64,000 bases of DNA from Bacteroidota bacterium (GTDB lineage: Bacteria > Bacteroidota > Bacteroidia > Bacteroidales > F082), in contig JAJRQZ010000067.1 in the NCBI GenBank assembly GCA_024279935.1, forward strand, positions 1 through 64,000, read 5' to 3'. The position numbers and the translations under genes are program-made. The notes under the pieces are model-generated. The model was given only the letters and a program-made list of their open reading frames with translations, was not told the origin of the DNA and did no database searches. Of this stretch, positions 27,954 through 37,423 are shown one piece after another. Within the stretch, counting starts at the first letter, position 1; each line of letters begins with the position of its first letter.

Positions 27954-30900
27954 TTACTGAACTATGAGTTTTTTAACTGCTCGTTTTCCGTCTTTGCCAA
28001 TAATGTTGACAAAGTAAATACCAGTTGTTAAATCACCAGTATTTAACTGAATGGTGCTGTTTGCACTAAAGTTTGCATTTGTCCTTGCAATCATTCTTCC
28101 GCTGATATCGGCAACATAAACTACCGCTTCAGCATTAAACACGTCACCAATTGAACGAATGCTTACATTACCGGAAGTTGGGTTAGGATAAAGAACAACA
28201 TTGGCGTTATAAAGAACGTTTTCGTCGATACCGTCAACATAATAAGGTCCGCCGGCAAGCTCCAGGTCGCCAAGAAGTGAGTTGTCGCTCCAGTTATTTC
28301 CGTTTCCGTACCATACTGTTTGATACTCACGCCCTACTCCAAAATCGGAATCGTTGTTACCAAGGCTCCATCCGATCGTTCTTCCTTTACCGGGGGCGAA
28401 ATCGAAATTTGACCATGCAAGGGAAAGTTCAATAGAATAACCGTCACTTGTTAAAGTCCAAACAGATTCCTCATCGGTAATTGCAACACCAGCGGCTTTT
28501 GCCCAAAGTGAATCACCATTAAGCGCATCCAGTATTAACTGAGTATCAAAACTCTCTGCGCTATAAGTGCCATCTTTACTGTTGTCGCCATCAATATACA
28601 TTTCAATGGCATCGTTATCCCAAGGATTGTTAGTTCCTTCAACAACTGCATCAACAACATGAGCAGCAATATAAAGGTTATCGGCATCCCACAAAACGCC
28701 CCATGTAACAGTATTGTTGTTAGGTCCGTCGCCGGCAGCAAGTATATCACTTCCGTAAGCCAGGTCGAATTCACTTAGGTCACCATCGATCACAGGAGGT
28801 GTTTCTGTATATTGGGCCATTGCTACTGCATCGCCACTAAGGGCCTCGCCAAATGAGTATTCACCTGAAATACAGTCGAAAGCAACACGGTAACGACCGG
28901 CTGTTGCAGGAACCATTGGTCCGCCAAGGGTTGCTGTTCCCGATGGGAAGGCATCAGAGCTCCAGGCAACAGTGCTTGAACCGTCTTTACGGAAAACAAG
29001 GTCGTAAGCATTATCCAATTGATAAGTACCAACATAATTTGTTGTATTTTCGAATGCCAATTGATTGTGAAGCTTAACATCACCTATGGTTGAGTTATAA
29101 ACGCTTATGCATCCACAGCTTAGCTGACCGTAGTTAAGGTCGCCGAAAGCAGAGGTTCCATCGTAATTGCCCATATTTCCATTCCATGCGTAACGGTATT
29201 CTACACCACTGCCGTTGTCGTCGCCAACAATGACGTCGATCGCGGCTTGTCCTCCTGTTTCGGGAGTAACACCCAAAGCGGCATAAGGAATTCCAACTTC
29301 TATTGTATAACCACCATCAACAGTTGCGGCTCCGCCAAGGACCACTATTCCTTCGGCTCCTTTCACAACAGTTACGGTACCATCGCTGTTAACGCTTACA
29401 TGAACGTCGGCATTGGTATAATCACCACCCGATTTGTCACCATCGAAGAAAACATCGACAATATCGCCGGCCGTTACCGTGGCATCAGTTACATTTACGC
29501 CAACATACATATAATCAGCATTCCAGGCAGCGCCAAAGAAGGCGGCTATCGGAGTATCGATAGGAGTTCCTTCGGCAAGGGCGGCAACCGGTTGTTCAAT
29601 AACCCAATCAGGTTCGGTAGTAGCACCGTCAACATCAATCGCAAACACCTGTGGGGCAACGATAGCATTTCCCAAACGTTCAAAGTTGAAGTCGTGCGAC
29701 AAGCAGTTATAAGTTATATTATATTTTCCGCCGGGAACATTAATTTGAGCGGCAGGGTCGTTAACGGCCTGGCCGGAAGGGAAAGTACCACCCCAAACAT
29801 CAGCAAATGTAGGATCGGCATCTATACGGAACAATAATAAAGTGCTGGAAGTAAAGTTATAAGTTAATGAGAACTGGCTTGGGTACATTGGGTCGCGGAT
29901 TAGATAAACATCGGTTGGCGTTCCTGAACCATCATCTCCCCATGTATTGAAATCACCTACCATCCCAACCTCGCCACATGCATCGGCATTAGGGGCAAAG
30001 TTATAGGCAAGAGTTTCGTAATCGAATGTAACATCATAAGCACCAGCCGTTAAGAAAATATTATCGCCACCTAAGACTGCAGTTCCCGAAGGGAATGAAG
30101 GGCCGCCCCAGTTAATTGTCCAGTCGGCATTCTCGCGGAATTTAACTTCAGAATCGGCAAACCATGAGCGCGTAAGCTTCCAAAGGTTAGGGTTCATTTC
30201 GTCGCGATGCAACGGAACATCACCATTCCATCCGTTGAAAGCACCGATCATGCTTATGTTTCCGGAAGTAACAGTAAACGAATAATCTCCTGTTGAACAG
30301 TTGAACGTAACAGCATAGTCAGTAGTACTGCCTTCACCGGTTAAAGGGACCTTAATATTTGGCCCGTCCTGAACTCCAACTCCTGATGGCCATCCGTCGC
30401 CACCCCAATTGGTCCCCCAGTCGGCACCTGCTCGGAATTTAAGTTCGATAGTATCGTTGGCATCTCCGTCCATATCGGCGGTAAGTGTTAAAATAACACT
30501 CCATGCATCAGGATTGTCCATGCTGCGCTGCATCCAGTAATCAGCTGCCCAGCCATTGAACTCACCTATAATTCCTATATCTGCACATGTGGATGCAAAA
30601 GCATATTCACCTGTTGAACAATTGAAAGTAACTGAATAAGTGCCGTAAGGGACAGGTATGTTATCACCATCCTGAACTGCGGTACCGGTTGGGAATTCAG
30701 CACTTCCCCAGTTGGTTCCCCAATCTTGATTAGCACGGAATTTCATATCGACGAACCCACTGGCGTCACTGTCCATGGTTGTGTCAACACTTATCATGCC
30801 CGTAAACATATCGGGATTCGTAGCATCGCGGGACATCATAATATCATCGACCCACCCGGTCATTTCACCAATAAAACTAATATCGCCACAAGTGGCAAAA

Positions 30901-31259
30901 AATGCATATTCACCTGTTGAACAATTAAAAGAAACAGTATAAGTTCCATAAGGAACAGGAATGTTATCACCATCCTGAACTGCGGTACCGCTTGGAAAGT
31001 CGGCACTGCCCCAATTGGTTCCCCAATCGTGGTTAGCCCTAAATTTCATTTCCACAAAACCACTGGCATCACCATCCATTGTAGTATCCACGGAAACCAT
31101 ACCGGTGAACATATCGGGGTTCGACATGTCGCGGGACATCATAATATCATCGGCCCATCCGGTCATTTCGCCAATAAGACCTACCTGGCCGCATTGACTC
31201 ATGGCATTGAACGACATCATTGATGCTGCCAATACCATTAAAAGTAGAATTTTTCTCAT
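27954..31259 (-). CDS. multi-module starch-binding T9SS protein (SusE/F-type repeats plus CBM9-like domains)
   Basis: A 1101-residue secreted binding protein with no catalytic domain recognised. A signal peptide (1-22) is followed by five SusE/SusF-like beta-sandwich modules beginning near residues 23, 124, 225, 332 and 428, each with an IGE(M/F)xGW-type opening and FRAxxDWGTNWG core. A CBM9/DOMON-like domain at about 531-710 has AAFFGAAWNADYMYVGVNV. A sixth, divergent SusE/F-like module follows (about 711-805), then a second CBM9-like domain (about 810-1000, PPVIDGDLSEFD) and a T9SS sorting domain (VVLYPNPTSGNVSI). Modules 1 and 2 are each 101 residues and nearly identical. It probably tethers starch at the cell surface for the adjacent amylases. 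It is divergent from the SusC gene at 31686, with an operator-like site between them. Confidence 0.88.
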   Translation of the reverse strand: MRKILLLMVLAASMMSFNAMSQCGQVGLIGEMTGWADDIMMSRDMSNPDMFTGMVSVDTTMDGDASGFVEMKFRANHDWGTNWGSADFPSGTAVQDGDNIPVPYGTYTVSFNCSTGEYAFFATCGDISFIGEMTGWVDDIMMSRDATNPDMFTGMISVDTTMDSDASGFVDMKFRANQDWGTNWGSAEFPTGTAVQDGDNIPVPYGTYSVTFNCSTGEYAFASTCADIGIIGEFNGWAADYWMQRSMDNPDAWSVILTLTADMDGDANDTIELKFRAGADWGTNWGGDGWPSGVGVQDGPNIKVPLTGEGSTTDYAVTFNCSTGDYSFTVTSGNISMIGAFNGWNGDVPLHRDEMNPNLWKLTRSWFADSEVKFRENADWTINWGGPSFPSGTAVLGGDNIFLTAGAYDVTFDYETLAYNFAPNADACGEVGMVGDFNTWGDDGSGTPTDVYLIRDPMYPSQFSLTYNFTSSTLLLFRIDADPTFADVWGGTFPSGQAVNDPAAQINVPGGKYNITYNCLSHDFNFERLGNAIVAPQVFAIDVDGATTEPDWVIEQPVAALAEGTPIDTPIAAFFGAAWNADYMYVGVNVTDATVTAGDIVDVFFDGDKSGGDYTNADVHVSVNSDGTVTVVKGAEGIVVLGGAATVDGGYTIEVGIPYAALGVTPETGGQAAIDVIVGDDNGSGVEYRYAWNGNMGNYDGTSAFGDLNYGQLSCGCISVYNSTIGDVKLHNQLAFENTTNYVGTYQLDNAYDLVFRKDGSSTVAWSSDAFPSGTATLGGPMVPATAGRYRVAFDCISGEYSFGEALSGDAVAMAQYTETPPVIDGDLSEFDLAYGSDILAAGDGPNNNTVTWGVLWDADNLYIAAHVVDAVVEGTNNPWDNDAIEMYIDGDNSKDGTYSAESFDTQLILDALNGDSLWAKAAGVAITDEESVWTLTSDGYSIELSLAWSNFDFAPGKGRTIGWSLGNNDSDFGVGREYQTVWYGNGNNWSDNSLLGDLELAGGPYYVDGIDENVLYNANVVLYPNPTSGNVSIRSIGDVFNAEAVVYVADISGRMIARTNANFSANSTIQLNTGDLTTGIYFVNIIGKDGKRAVKKLIVQ
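30588..31193 (-). repeat. tandem 303-bp duplication within the starch-binding gene
   Basis: The units are 31193 to 30891 and 30890 to 30588 on the minus strand, each 303 bp (101 codons) with no length difference. The encoded modules differ at only a small minority of positions, which points to a recent in-frame duplication; module 3 next to them has diverged much further. Confidence 0.8.
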
Positions 31260-31685
31260 TTTACTAAAGATTTAATTAAAAAACAATGATCTATTTAAAG
31301 TGCTAATATACTTGTTTTTTCGGCAATAGCCTAATTACTAAGCGTATGAAGTGTATTTTAATTTTGAAAAACCATTTTGGATGTTGCATCTGCTTATCGC
31401 AATCGTTTGTTAGAAAACAAATTCCATTTAGTATATTTTTTATTTACCATGGTTTGACAGTTTGTAGGTTAATGGCCAGGCAATTGGTCGAAGCCTACGG
31501 TATAAAGGATAATTAACTGTTTAGCAGACACTTAAGTTTTATCTAACGAATAAGGGCTTTCATGTAATTTTATACTAACTTTATAAGCTGAATTTTAGTG
31601 TTGATCAAGGCGCAATGTTAATAAACCTTAATTAGCTATTTTCGTGCTGTGAAATTAATTTACTTATACTTATATACATTAATTT
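31260..31685. promoter_or_regulatory. divergent regulatory region with LacI-type operator, site 2
   Basis: This 426-bp non-coding region separates the divergent starch-binding T9SS gene and the SusC gene. The 11-mer GCAATCGTTTG (31399-31409, reverse complement of CAAACGATTGC) sits within CGCAATCGTTTGTTA, identical in inverse to site 1. A -7-like TATTTTCG is at 31637-31644, 41 bp before the SusC start. No open frame or RNA gene was recognised. Confidence 0.55.
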
Positions 31686-34661
31686 ATGTTTACTAAATTA
31701 TTAAAAAACAAAGGTTTACTGGTTTTGTTCATCAACATTGTTTTCCTTGGCAACAGTTTTGCCCAGGAAAGGACAATTACCGGTTCGGTAACAGATAATA
31801 ATTCGGGTGAAACTCTCATCGGGGTAAATGTTACCTATGCTAACGACCCTTCGAAGGGTACCGTAACGGATATGGATGGTAAGTTTCATCTTATCATTGA
31901 TGAGAGCGTAAAAGCGCTTACCTTTTCTTATGTTGGCTATACTTCTCAAACCATTGAGTTGACGTCCGATATAATCAACGTTAAACTGGTTGCAGGCGAG
32001 CAGCTGGAGGAAGTTGTGGTTATCGGTTATGGCTCGCAGTCCTCGAAGGAGGTTACATCGGCTGTTACCAATGTTAAAGCCGAAGACTTTAACAAGGGGA
32101 ACATCAACGACCCTATTCAGCTTATTCAAGGCAAAGTTGCCGGACTTTCAATTGCAAAGCCCGGGAACGACCCCAACTCAGGTTACAATATCAGGTTGAG
32201 AGGGCTTTCTACTTTTGGTTCAAATACTGAGCCTTTAATTATTATCGATGGTGTTCAAGGAGCCGACTTAAACTCTGTTGACCCTGACGATATCGCTTCC
32301 TACGATGTATTGAAAGACGCATCGGCAACGGCCATTTATGGAACACAAGGAGCATCGGGAGTTATCATCATCACCACCAAAAAAGGCGAATATTCACCTG
32401 GCGGACAGGCCTTCAATGTCAATTTCAACGCCACTTTGACAACTGAGTCCGTTGACAGGAGATTGGACATCTTATCACATGACGATTATTTAAGCATGCC
32501 CAATGCCGTTGATTATGAAGGTAATACTGCATGGATGGATCAGCTTGTGCAGAAAAGCATATCACAACAATACAATATTTCTGTTGATGGAGCAACAAAA
32601 AATTCAAGCTATCGTGTTGCTTTTAACTATCGCAAAGCCGCCGGGGTAGTCTTGGGCACAGGTTTTGAAAGATTTAACGGAAGATTGAATTTTCAACAAA
32701 AAGCACTTAAGGACAAACTTACCCTGGACTTTAATCTTGCTACTACCAACCGCAACGAGACATATAGCCCAAATGAAGCATTTGGGGCGGCCGTAAAATA
32801 CAATCCAACAGCCACCGTAAGAGCCGATGACGATTTTTCACAAGAATGGGGAGGGTATTTCCAGCGTCAGGCATTTGCCTTTTATAACCCGCGCGCAATG
32901 ATTGACCAAAGCACCATGGATGGTAAAAAAATAGACATAATGGGAAACGTGAAAGCAACATTGGAAATCATCAGCGGCTTAAAATTAAGCACTTCGTATT
33001 CACAGAACTACAATTCGGACGTTTTCGGTTCTTATTGGAGCAAAAAAGCATATTATACTCCTTATGCAGTTGGAACTCACAAAGGATTTGCCGATAAATC
33101 GAACAACAATGCTTTCAACCATCTTTTCGAGAGCATCTTATCTTACGAGAAACAAATAGAAGGTTTAAAGTTAAAGGCTATGGCCGGATATTCGTTCCGC
33201 GAGGATAATTTCGACAACCTTTGGGTTCATGGTGAAGGTTTTTTGACAGATGAGTTCTCATATAACAATCTGGGTTCTGCATCTGTTGACAAGGCAAACG
33301 ACGAGTCATTCGGATCGTATAAAGAGAGTTCCCGCCTGATAGGCATCTTTGGCCGTGTCTCGGCCAACTGGCGCGAATTTGCTTTTATGACAGCCAACTT
33401 CCGCAGGGATGGATCATCTAAATTCGGTGCCAACAACAGATGGGGGAATTTTGGGGGGATAAGCGCAGGGCTTGATATTGCAAAGCTATTTGATATCAGC
33501 GGCATCGATCGTTTGAAGATAAGAGGTGGATATGGAACCACCGGCAACCTTCCCCAAAACTCGTATCTGTCAAAAAACAATTATAGCAAAATAAGTGATG
33601 AGTTCTTCTTTAACGGGGATTTTATCCAAGCTTATGCACCTACCCTTAACGACAACCCTGATTTAAAATGGGAAGTTAAAAAGGAACTGGATTTGGGAAT
33701 CGACTTCTTTTTCCTAAATTACAGGGTTGGAGGTTCCATCGACTATTATCGCTCGGTAAGCAGCGACCTTATCTTAAACGCACAAGTTCGCGTCCCTCCT
33801 TTCCCTTCCGACAGGATGTGGCTCAACCTGGGGGAACTTGAAAACTCCGGTTTGGAGATGGCTTTTAACATTAAGGCGATCAAGACCAAGGACTTCACAT
33901 GGAACACGGATATTAACTTCACAAAGTATTTTGACACTAAGCTCACAAAGATAACCAGCGACCTGACCACCTCCGAAGGCACTATCCGCCTAGGTTATCT
34001 TGGGGCACCTTATTTTACGGGCATCCCGACGGTTATAGCTACCGAGGGAGAAGTAATAGGCCAAATCATTGCACCGGTATATATAGGGCTTGACTCTGCT
34101 GGCGTCATGCTGTTCGAGTCGAGATGGGATTCGATAGCCAGTACGCCGAACCCTGAGCTTGAGGATTATCAAAACGTCGGCAATGGCCTTCCGAAATTCC
34201 AGTTTGGATGGAACAACTCCTTCACGTATAAAAACCTGGATGTCAGCTTCTTTATAAGAGGCGTGTTCGGACATTATCTCATCAACGTCAACAATGCGCG
34301 TTTCGGAAACCCAAACGTCATCGGAATTCAAAGCGGGATGAATCAGACCAAAGATTATATGGATGCCACCAGCGGCCCAATATATTCGAATGTTCATGTT
34401 GAAAAGGCTGATTATGTCAAACTCGACAATTTCTCAATTGGATATAACTTTAATTTCCGCGAGAGCAAATATGTTAGAAAAGCAAGGGTGTTCGTGTCAG
34501 GCCAGAACCTGTTTACGATAACTAACTACAGCGGAGTCAGCCCCGAGGTGAGATATGGCGACGCTTATGACAACAATAATCCTTTAGCGCCCGGAATCGA
34601 CAGGGAAAACACATATTTTACAACCCGTAGCTTTACGTTTGGCGTAAATGTTAACTTCTAA
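31686..34661 (+). CDS. susC: SusC/RagA TonB-linked transporter of the starch locus (plus-strand operon)
   Basis: A 991-residue TonB-dependent outer-membrane transporter, predicted to import maltooligosaccharides. A signal peptide (1-26) is followed by a carboxypeptidase-D-like regulatory domain (about 28-105). The plug carries EEVVVIGYGSQ, then LIQGKVAGLSIAKPG and YDVLKDASATAIYGTQGA, and the beta-barrel ends in FTFGVNVNF. It is the first gene of an operon with SusD (18-bp gap). It is a different lineage from the SusC at 42069-45107, so the locus has two transporters. Confidence 0.93.
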   Translation: MFTKLLKNKGLLVLFINIVFLGNSFAQERTITGSVTDNNSGETLIGVNVTYANDPSKGTVTDMDGKFHLIIDESVKALTFSYVGYTSQTIELTSDIINVKLVAGEQLEEVVVIGYGSQSSKEVTSAVTNVKAEDFNKGNINDPIQLIQGKVAGLSIAKPGNDPNSGYNIRLRGLSTFGSNTEPLIIIDGVQGADLNSVDPDDIASYDVLKDASATAIYGTQGASGVIIITTKKGEYSPGGQAFNVNFNATLTTESVDRRLDILSHDDYLSMPNAVDYEGNTAWMDQLVQKSISQQYNISVDGATKNSSYRVAFNYRKAAGVVLGTGFERFNGRLNFQQKALKDKLTLDFNLATTNRNETYSPNEAFGAAVKYNPTATVRADDDFSQEWGGYFQRQAFAFYNPRAMIDQSTMDGKKIDIMGNVKATLEIISGLKLSTSYSQNYNSDVFGSYWSKKAYYTPYAVGTHKGFADKSNNNAFNHLFESILSYEKQIEGLKLKAMAGYSFREDNFDNLWVHGEGFLTDEFSYNNLGSASVDKANDESFGSYKESSRLIGIFGRVSANWREFAFMTANFRRDGSSKFGANNRWGNFGGISAGLDIAKLFDISGIDRLKIRGGYGTTGNLPQNSYLSKNNYSKISDEFFFNGDFIQAYAPTLNDNPDLKWEVKKELDLGIDFFFLNYRVGGSIDYYRSVSSDLILNAQVRVPPFPSDRMWLNLGELENSGLEMAFNIKAIKTKDFTWNTDINFTKYFDTKLTKITSDLTTSEGTIRLGYLGAPYFTGIPTVIATEGEVIGQIIAPVYIGLDSAGVMLFESRWDSIASTPNPELEDYQNVGNGLPKFQFGWNNSFTYKNLDVSFFIRGVFGHYLINVNNARFGNPNVIGIQSGMNQTKDYMDATSGPIYSNVHVEKADYVKLDNFSIGYNFNFRESKYVRKARVFVSGQNLFTITNYSGVSPEVRYGDAYDNNNPLAPGIDRENTYFTTRSFTFGVNVNF

Positions 34662-34679
34662 TCTTAAAAGGTAAAGACG

Positions 34680-36230
34680 ATGAAAAAAATACTTATATCA
34701 ATAAAAGTCCTCATGCTTGCAATCCTTCTATTAGGAACTCAGCAATCATGTACAAAACTCGATGAGACAGTTTATTCAAACCTAAACGGCGATAAACTTT
34801 TCGATGACCCTGAAAACCTTATATATGGTTTCGGCACTGCCTATGTAAACCTCTATGCTTTAATAGGCCATAAATATGGAGTTGTCGGATCTGATGCCGG
34901 AACCGACCTTTTAGTTGTCCCCCAACGTGGTGGCGACTGGTATGACGGCGGTGAATGGATAAGATACCACCGACACGAGTGGACTCCCTCGGAGGGATAT
35001 ATTGCCAGAGAATGGAACATACTCTATTACGGGATTAACACTTGTAACAGACTGATATTCACATTTGAAGCATTGGAAGGTGTTGATACCGCACCGGCTA
35101 TTGCCGAATTAAGGGGCCTACGGGCACTTTATTATTGGTGGCTTGTCGATATTTACGGAAATGTACCTATATCAGATAAATTCGATGTTCCGGCCGACTT
35201 TAAGCCGACAACGAATTCACGTAAGGAAGTTTATGATTTTATAGAATCGGAGCTATTGGAAATCATGCCCGACTTATCGAAGAATAACAGTTTGGAATAT
35301 TTTGGACGCATCAATTATTATGTAGCCCAGACCATACTTGCCAATCTTTATATTAACGCAGAGGTTTATACAGGTACACCTCAATACGACAAGGCTGAAA
35401 TAGTTATCGATACGGTAATAGGCGGAGGATATAGCCTTGCCGGCGATTTCTTCTCCAACTTCGTTGAAGATGCCACAGGCTCGCCGGAATATATTATGGG
35501 ACTGCATTTCGATGCGATAAAAGCACGTCAGTTCGAAGTTCATTTATTTACGTTGCATTATAATCTTGCAGCAAAATACCAATTTGAGGATAATACTTGG
35601 AACGGTATTTCGGCCCAGGAAACTTTCTTTCACCTGTTTGATGCCGATACCAATGATATAAGACGGAACAGCATATTGTTCGGCTTCCAGTATATGGACG
35701 ACGGAACTGTTGTTGAAGACCCGAGCTACGAAAAATTCGACCCTACGGATCCTTCGTACCGGGATCCTGACGGTGCACCATTGAATTTGACCCCTGAAAT
35801 AAATATGCTGGAACCGAAGTGCTTGCGCCAGGCAGGTGCAAGGGTGGCTAAATATCCTTTTATTTATGGTAGCGACCGTTATACGGGAAATGACGTGCCC
35901 ATATTCAGGTTGGGGGAAATTTACCTCATGAAAGCCGAATTGTTATTGCGCAAAGGTGATGTGGGCGGAGCCCTCGAATATGTTAATCAGTTGAGGGCCA
36001 GGGCAGGCGCCACACCCTTAGCAGATCTTAACATGGAAAGCCTTTCCGATGAGTATGCACGTGAGATGTTTGCGGAAGGTAAACGCCGGACGCAACTTAT
36101 ACGCTTTGGCACCTATGGGGATGCCCGCTGGGAGAAACCTGAGGTCTCACCTTCTTACACAAGTATTTGGCCCGTTCCACAGGCACAAATAGATGTGAAT
36201 CCCAATTTGACGCAAAACCCCGGATATTAA
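34680..36230 (+). CDS. susD: SusD/RagB starch-binding lipoprotein (plus-strand operon)
   Basis: A 516-residue outer-membrane lipoprotein, with lipobox Cys24 (LLGTQQSC). It has SusD-type helical signatures (RGLRALYYWWLVDIYGNVPI, IPRLGEIYLMKAELLLRKGD-like IFRLGEIYLMKAELLLR, and the C-terminal YTSIWPVPQAQIDVNPNLTQ). It forms the lid of the SusC transporter encoded just upstream and binds alpha-glucan helices in known homologues. A terminator-like hairpin and a new promoter follow, so the next gene can be expressed separately. Confidence 0.93.
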   Translation: MKKILISIKVLMLAILLLGTQQSCTKLDETVYSNLNGDKLFDDPENLIYGFGTAYVNLYALIGHKYGVVGSDAGTDLLVVPQRGGDWYDGGEWIRYHRHEWTPSEGYIAREWNILYYGINTCNRLIFTFEALEGVDTAPAIAELRGLRALYYWWLVDIYGNVPISDKFDVPADFKPTTNSRKEVYDFIESELLEIMPDLSKNNSLEYFGRINYYVAQTILANLYINAEVYTGTPQYDKAEIVIDTVIGGGYSLAGDFFSNFVEDATGSPEYIMGLHFDAIKARQFEVHLFTLHYNLAAKYQFEDNTWNGISAQETFFHLFDADTNDIRRNSILFGFQYMDDGTVVEDPSYEKFDPTDPSYRDPDGAPLNLTPEINMLEPKCLRQAGARVAKYPFIYGSDRYTGNDVPIFRLGEIYLMKAELLLRKGDVGGALEYVNQLRARAGATPLADLNMESLSDEYAREMFAEGKRRTQLIRFGTYGDARWEKPEVSPSYTSIWPVPQAQIDVNPNLTQNPGY

Positions 36231-36249
36231 TTCAATGCTGATTTTATAA

Positions 36250-36290
36250 AACAATATCCTTAAAACACAAATTTTAGGGGTATTGTTTTT
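36250..36290 (+). terminator. terminator-like hairpin after susD
   Basis: AACAATA (36250-36256) pairs with TATTGTT (36281-36287), with further C/G pairs inside, and a T-run follows. The loop is long and AT-rich. It would separate susCD from the susE-like gene or allow partial read-through. Confidence 0.45.
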
Positions 36291-36313
36291 TACAGACAAA
36301 ATTCGTACTTTTG
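36283..36313 (+). promoter_or_regulatory. promoter of the T9SS SusE-like gene
   Basis: TTG (36283-36285), a 20-nt spacer and TACTTTTG (36306-36313) match the consensus fully. Transcription would begin near 36320, so an upstream in-frame start at 36283 is excluded and the ATG at 36376 is chosen. Confidence 0.65.
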
Positions 36314-36375
36314 TCTCCATTATTTTTATGTTTAATAAAAGATCTATTTCATTTTTACTAATTAAAAAAATTAAT

Positions 36376-37353
36376 ATGAAAAAATTTACATTTCGTTTTT
36401 TTGCAATTGCTGCCATAGTCATGATTGGCTCATTGGCATTTGCTCAAACGCAGTTTAACGCAACATTCAACGTTGACATGACCAATGCCGACTCCTTTGA
36501 CCCGGCAGTTGATGAAGTATGGATGTCAGGCAATTTTGCCGGCTGGACGGAGCCCGGTAACGACGAAGCGTACAAGATGGCGCCTACCGAGGCAGGCTCT
36601 TCCGTTTTTACGTTAACGGTCGCCATAGACTCAGGTGAAGTACAGTACAAGTTTTTCAGGACTATAGACGGCGCCACGGGATGGGCCAACGGTGAATGGG
36701 ACGGAGACCCCAACCGCAAGGTTTATCTTACAAAAGAAACAGCTTATGACAATGTTTGGGCCAACAAACCCCAGGATATTACTTTTAATGTGGACATGAC
36801 CAATGCCGATCCTTTCGACCCTGCAACCGACGCAGTATTTATCGGAGGAAGCCTTGCCAACAGCTGGGAAACACCTGGTTCCCTGAGCCCATATATGATG
36901 AGCCCGACGGAAGCTGACGAAAACATCTATACGATAACTTTATTGTTGACCCCCGGCGATTACCAGTTTAAATATTTCAGGATTATTAATGGCGAAGCCA
37001 GTTGGGATAATGGCGAGTGGGACGGGGATCCTAATCGCGACATAACAGTTGACACTCTTGCCGCTACCGTAGATGATGTATGGGCCGATATCAATGCCGG
37101 TATTTTTGACAGGCATGCTACATTTACCTATAGCATGTATCCAAACCCGGTAAACGACAATCTTAACCTAAGTAATATCTCAGGTGTTAACGAGATTGCT
37201 ATTTATGATGTTGCCGGAAAAATAGTTAAAAGAATTGATGTTCAGCTGGCTAATGATATAACTATTGGTGTTTCCGACTTAAATACCGGTATTTACATCA
37301 TAAATGTCTCTAGCCAAAAAGGCATTCAAACCAGTAAGTTTATAAAAAACTAA
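36376..37353 (+). CDS. secreted SusE-like two-module starch-binding protein with T9SS tail
   Basis: The product has 325 residues from the ATG at 36376; an in-frame extension to 36283 would overlap the promoter. A signal peptide (1-23, ending AFAQ) is followed by two repeated beta-sandwich modules, at about 25-130 and 135-240. Both open with TFNVDMTNADxFDPA and end in a GEWDGDPNR motif. These resemble starch-binding SusE/F domains and contain the aromatic/Trp residues expected of a glucan platform. A T9SS sorting domain (SMYPNPVNDNLNLSN) ends the protein, in place of the lipobox used by classical SusE. It therefore probably acts at the cell surface by a different route from the lipoprotein SusE/F at 39326. 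Confidence 0.85.
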   Translation: MKKFTFRFFAIAAIVMIGSLAFAQTQFNATFNVDMTNADSFDPAVDEVWMSGNFAGWTEPGNDEAYKMAPTEAGSSVFTLTVAIDSGEVQYKFFRTIDGATGWANGEWDGDPNRKVYLTKETAYDNVWANKPQDITFNVDMTNADPFDPATDAVFIGGSLANSWETPGSLSPYMMSPTEADENIYTITLLLTPGDYQFKYFRIINGEASWDNGEWDGDPNRDITVDTLAATVDDVWADINAGIFDRHATFTYSMYPNPVNDNLNLSNISGVNEIAIYDVAGKIVKRIDVQLANDITIGVSDLNTGIYIINVSSQKGIQTSKFIKN

Positions 37354-37376
37354 AGAAATAACATTTCAACCTTGGG

Positions 37377-37403
37377 GCCGGCAGTTTACTGCCGGCTTTT
37401 TTT
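37377..37403 (+). terminator. intrinsic terminator after the SusE-like gene
   Basis: GCCGGCAG and CTGCCGGC pair perfectly in an 8-bp stem with a TTTA loop, followed by seven T. It lies before the GH13 gene, whose expression would then need read-through or a promoter of its own. Confidence 0.85.
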
Positions 37404-37423
37404 ATAAGAATTAAATTTGCATT

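Noticed and set aside
27770-27967. 65-codon frame after the starch-binding gene
   Set aside because: It spans the repeat, the terminator hairpin and part of a real gene on the other strand; no protein features.
37412-37419. TAAATTTG just before the GH13 gene
   Set aside because: It fits TAnnTTTG, but it is only 4 bp from the ATG and has no TTG at the usual distance, so a promoter call is not supported.
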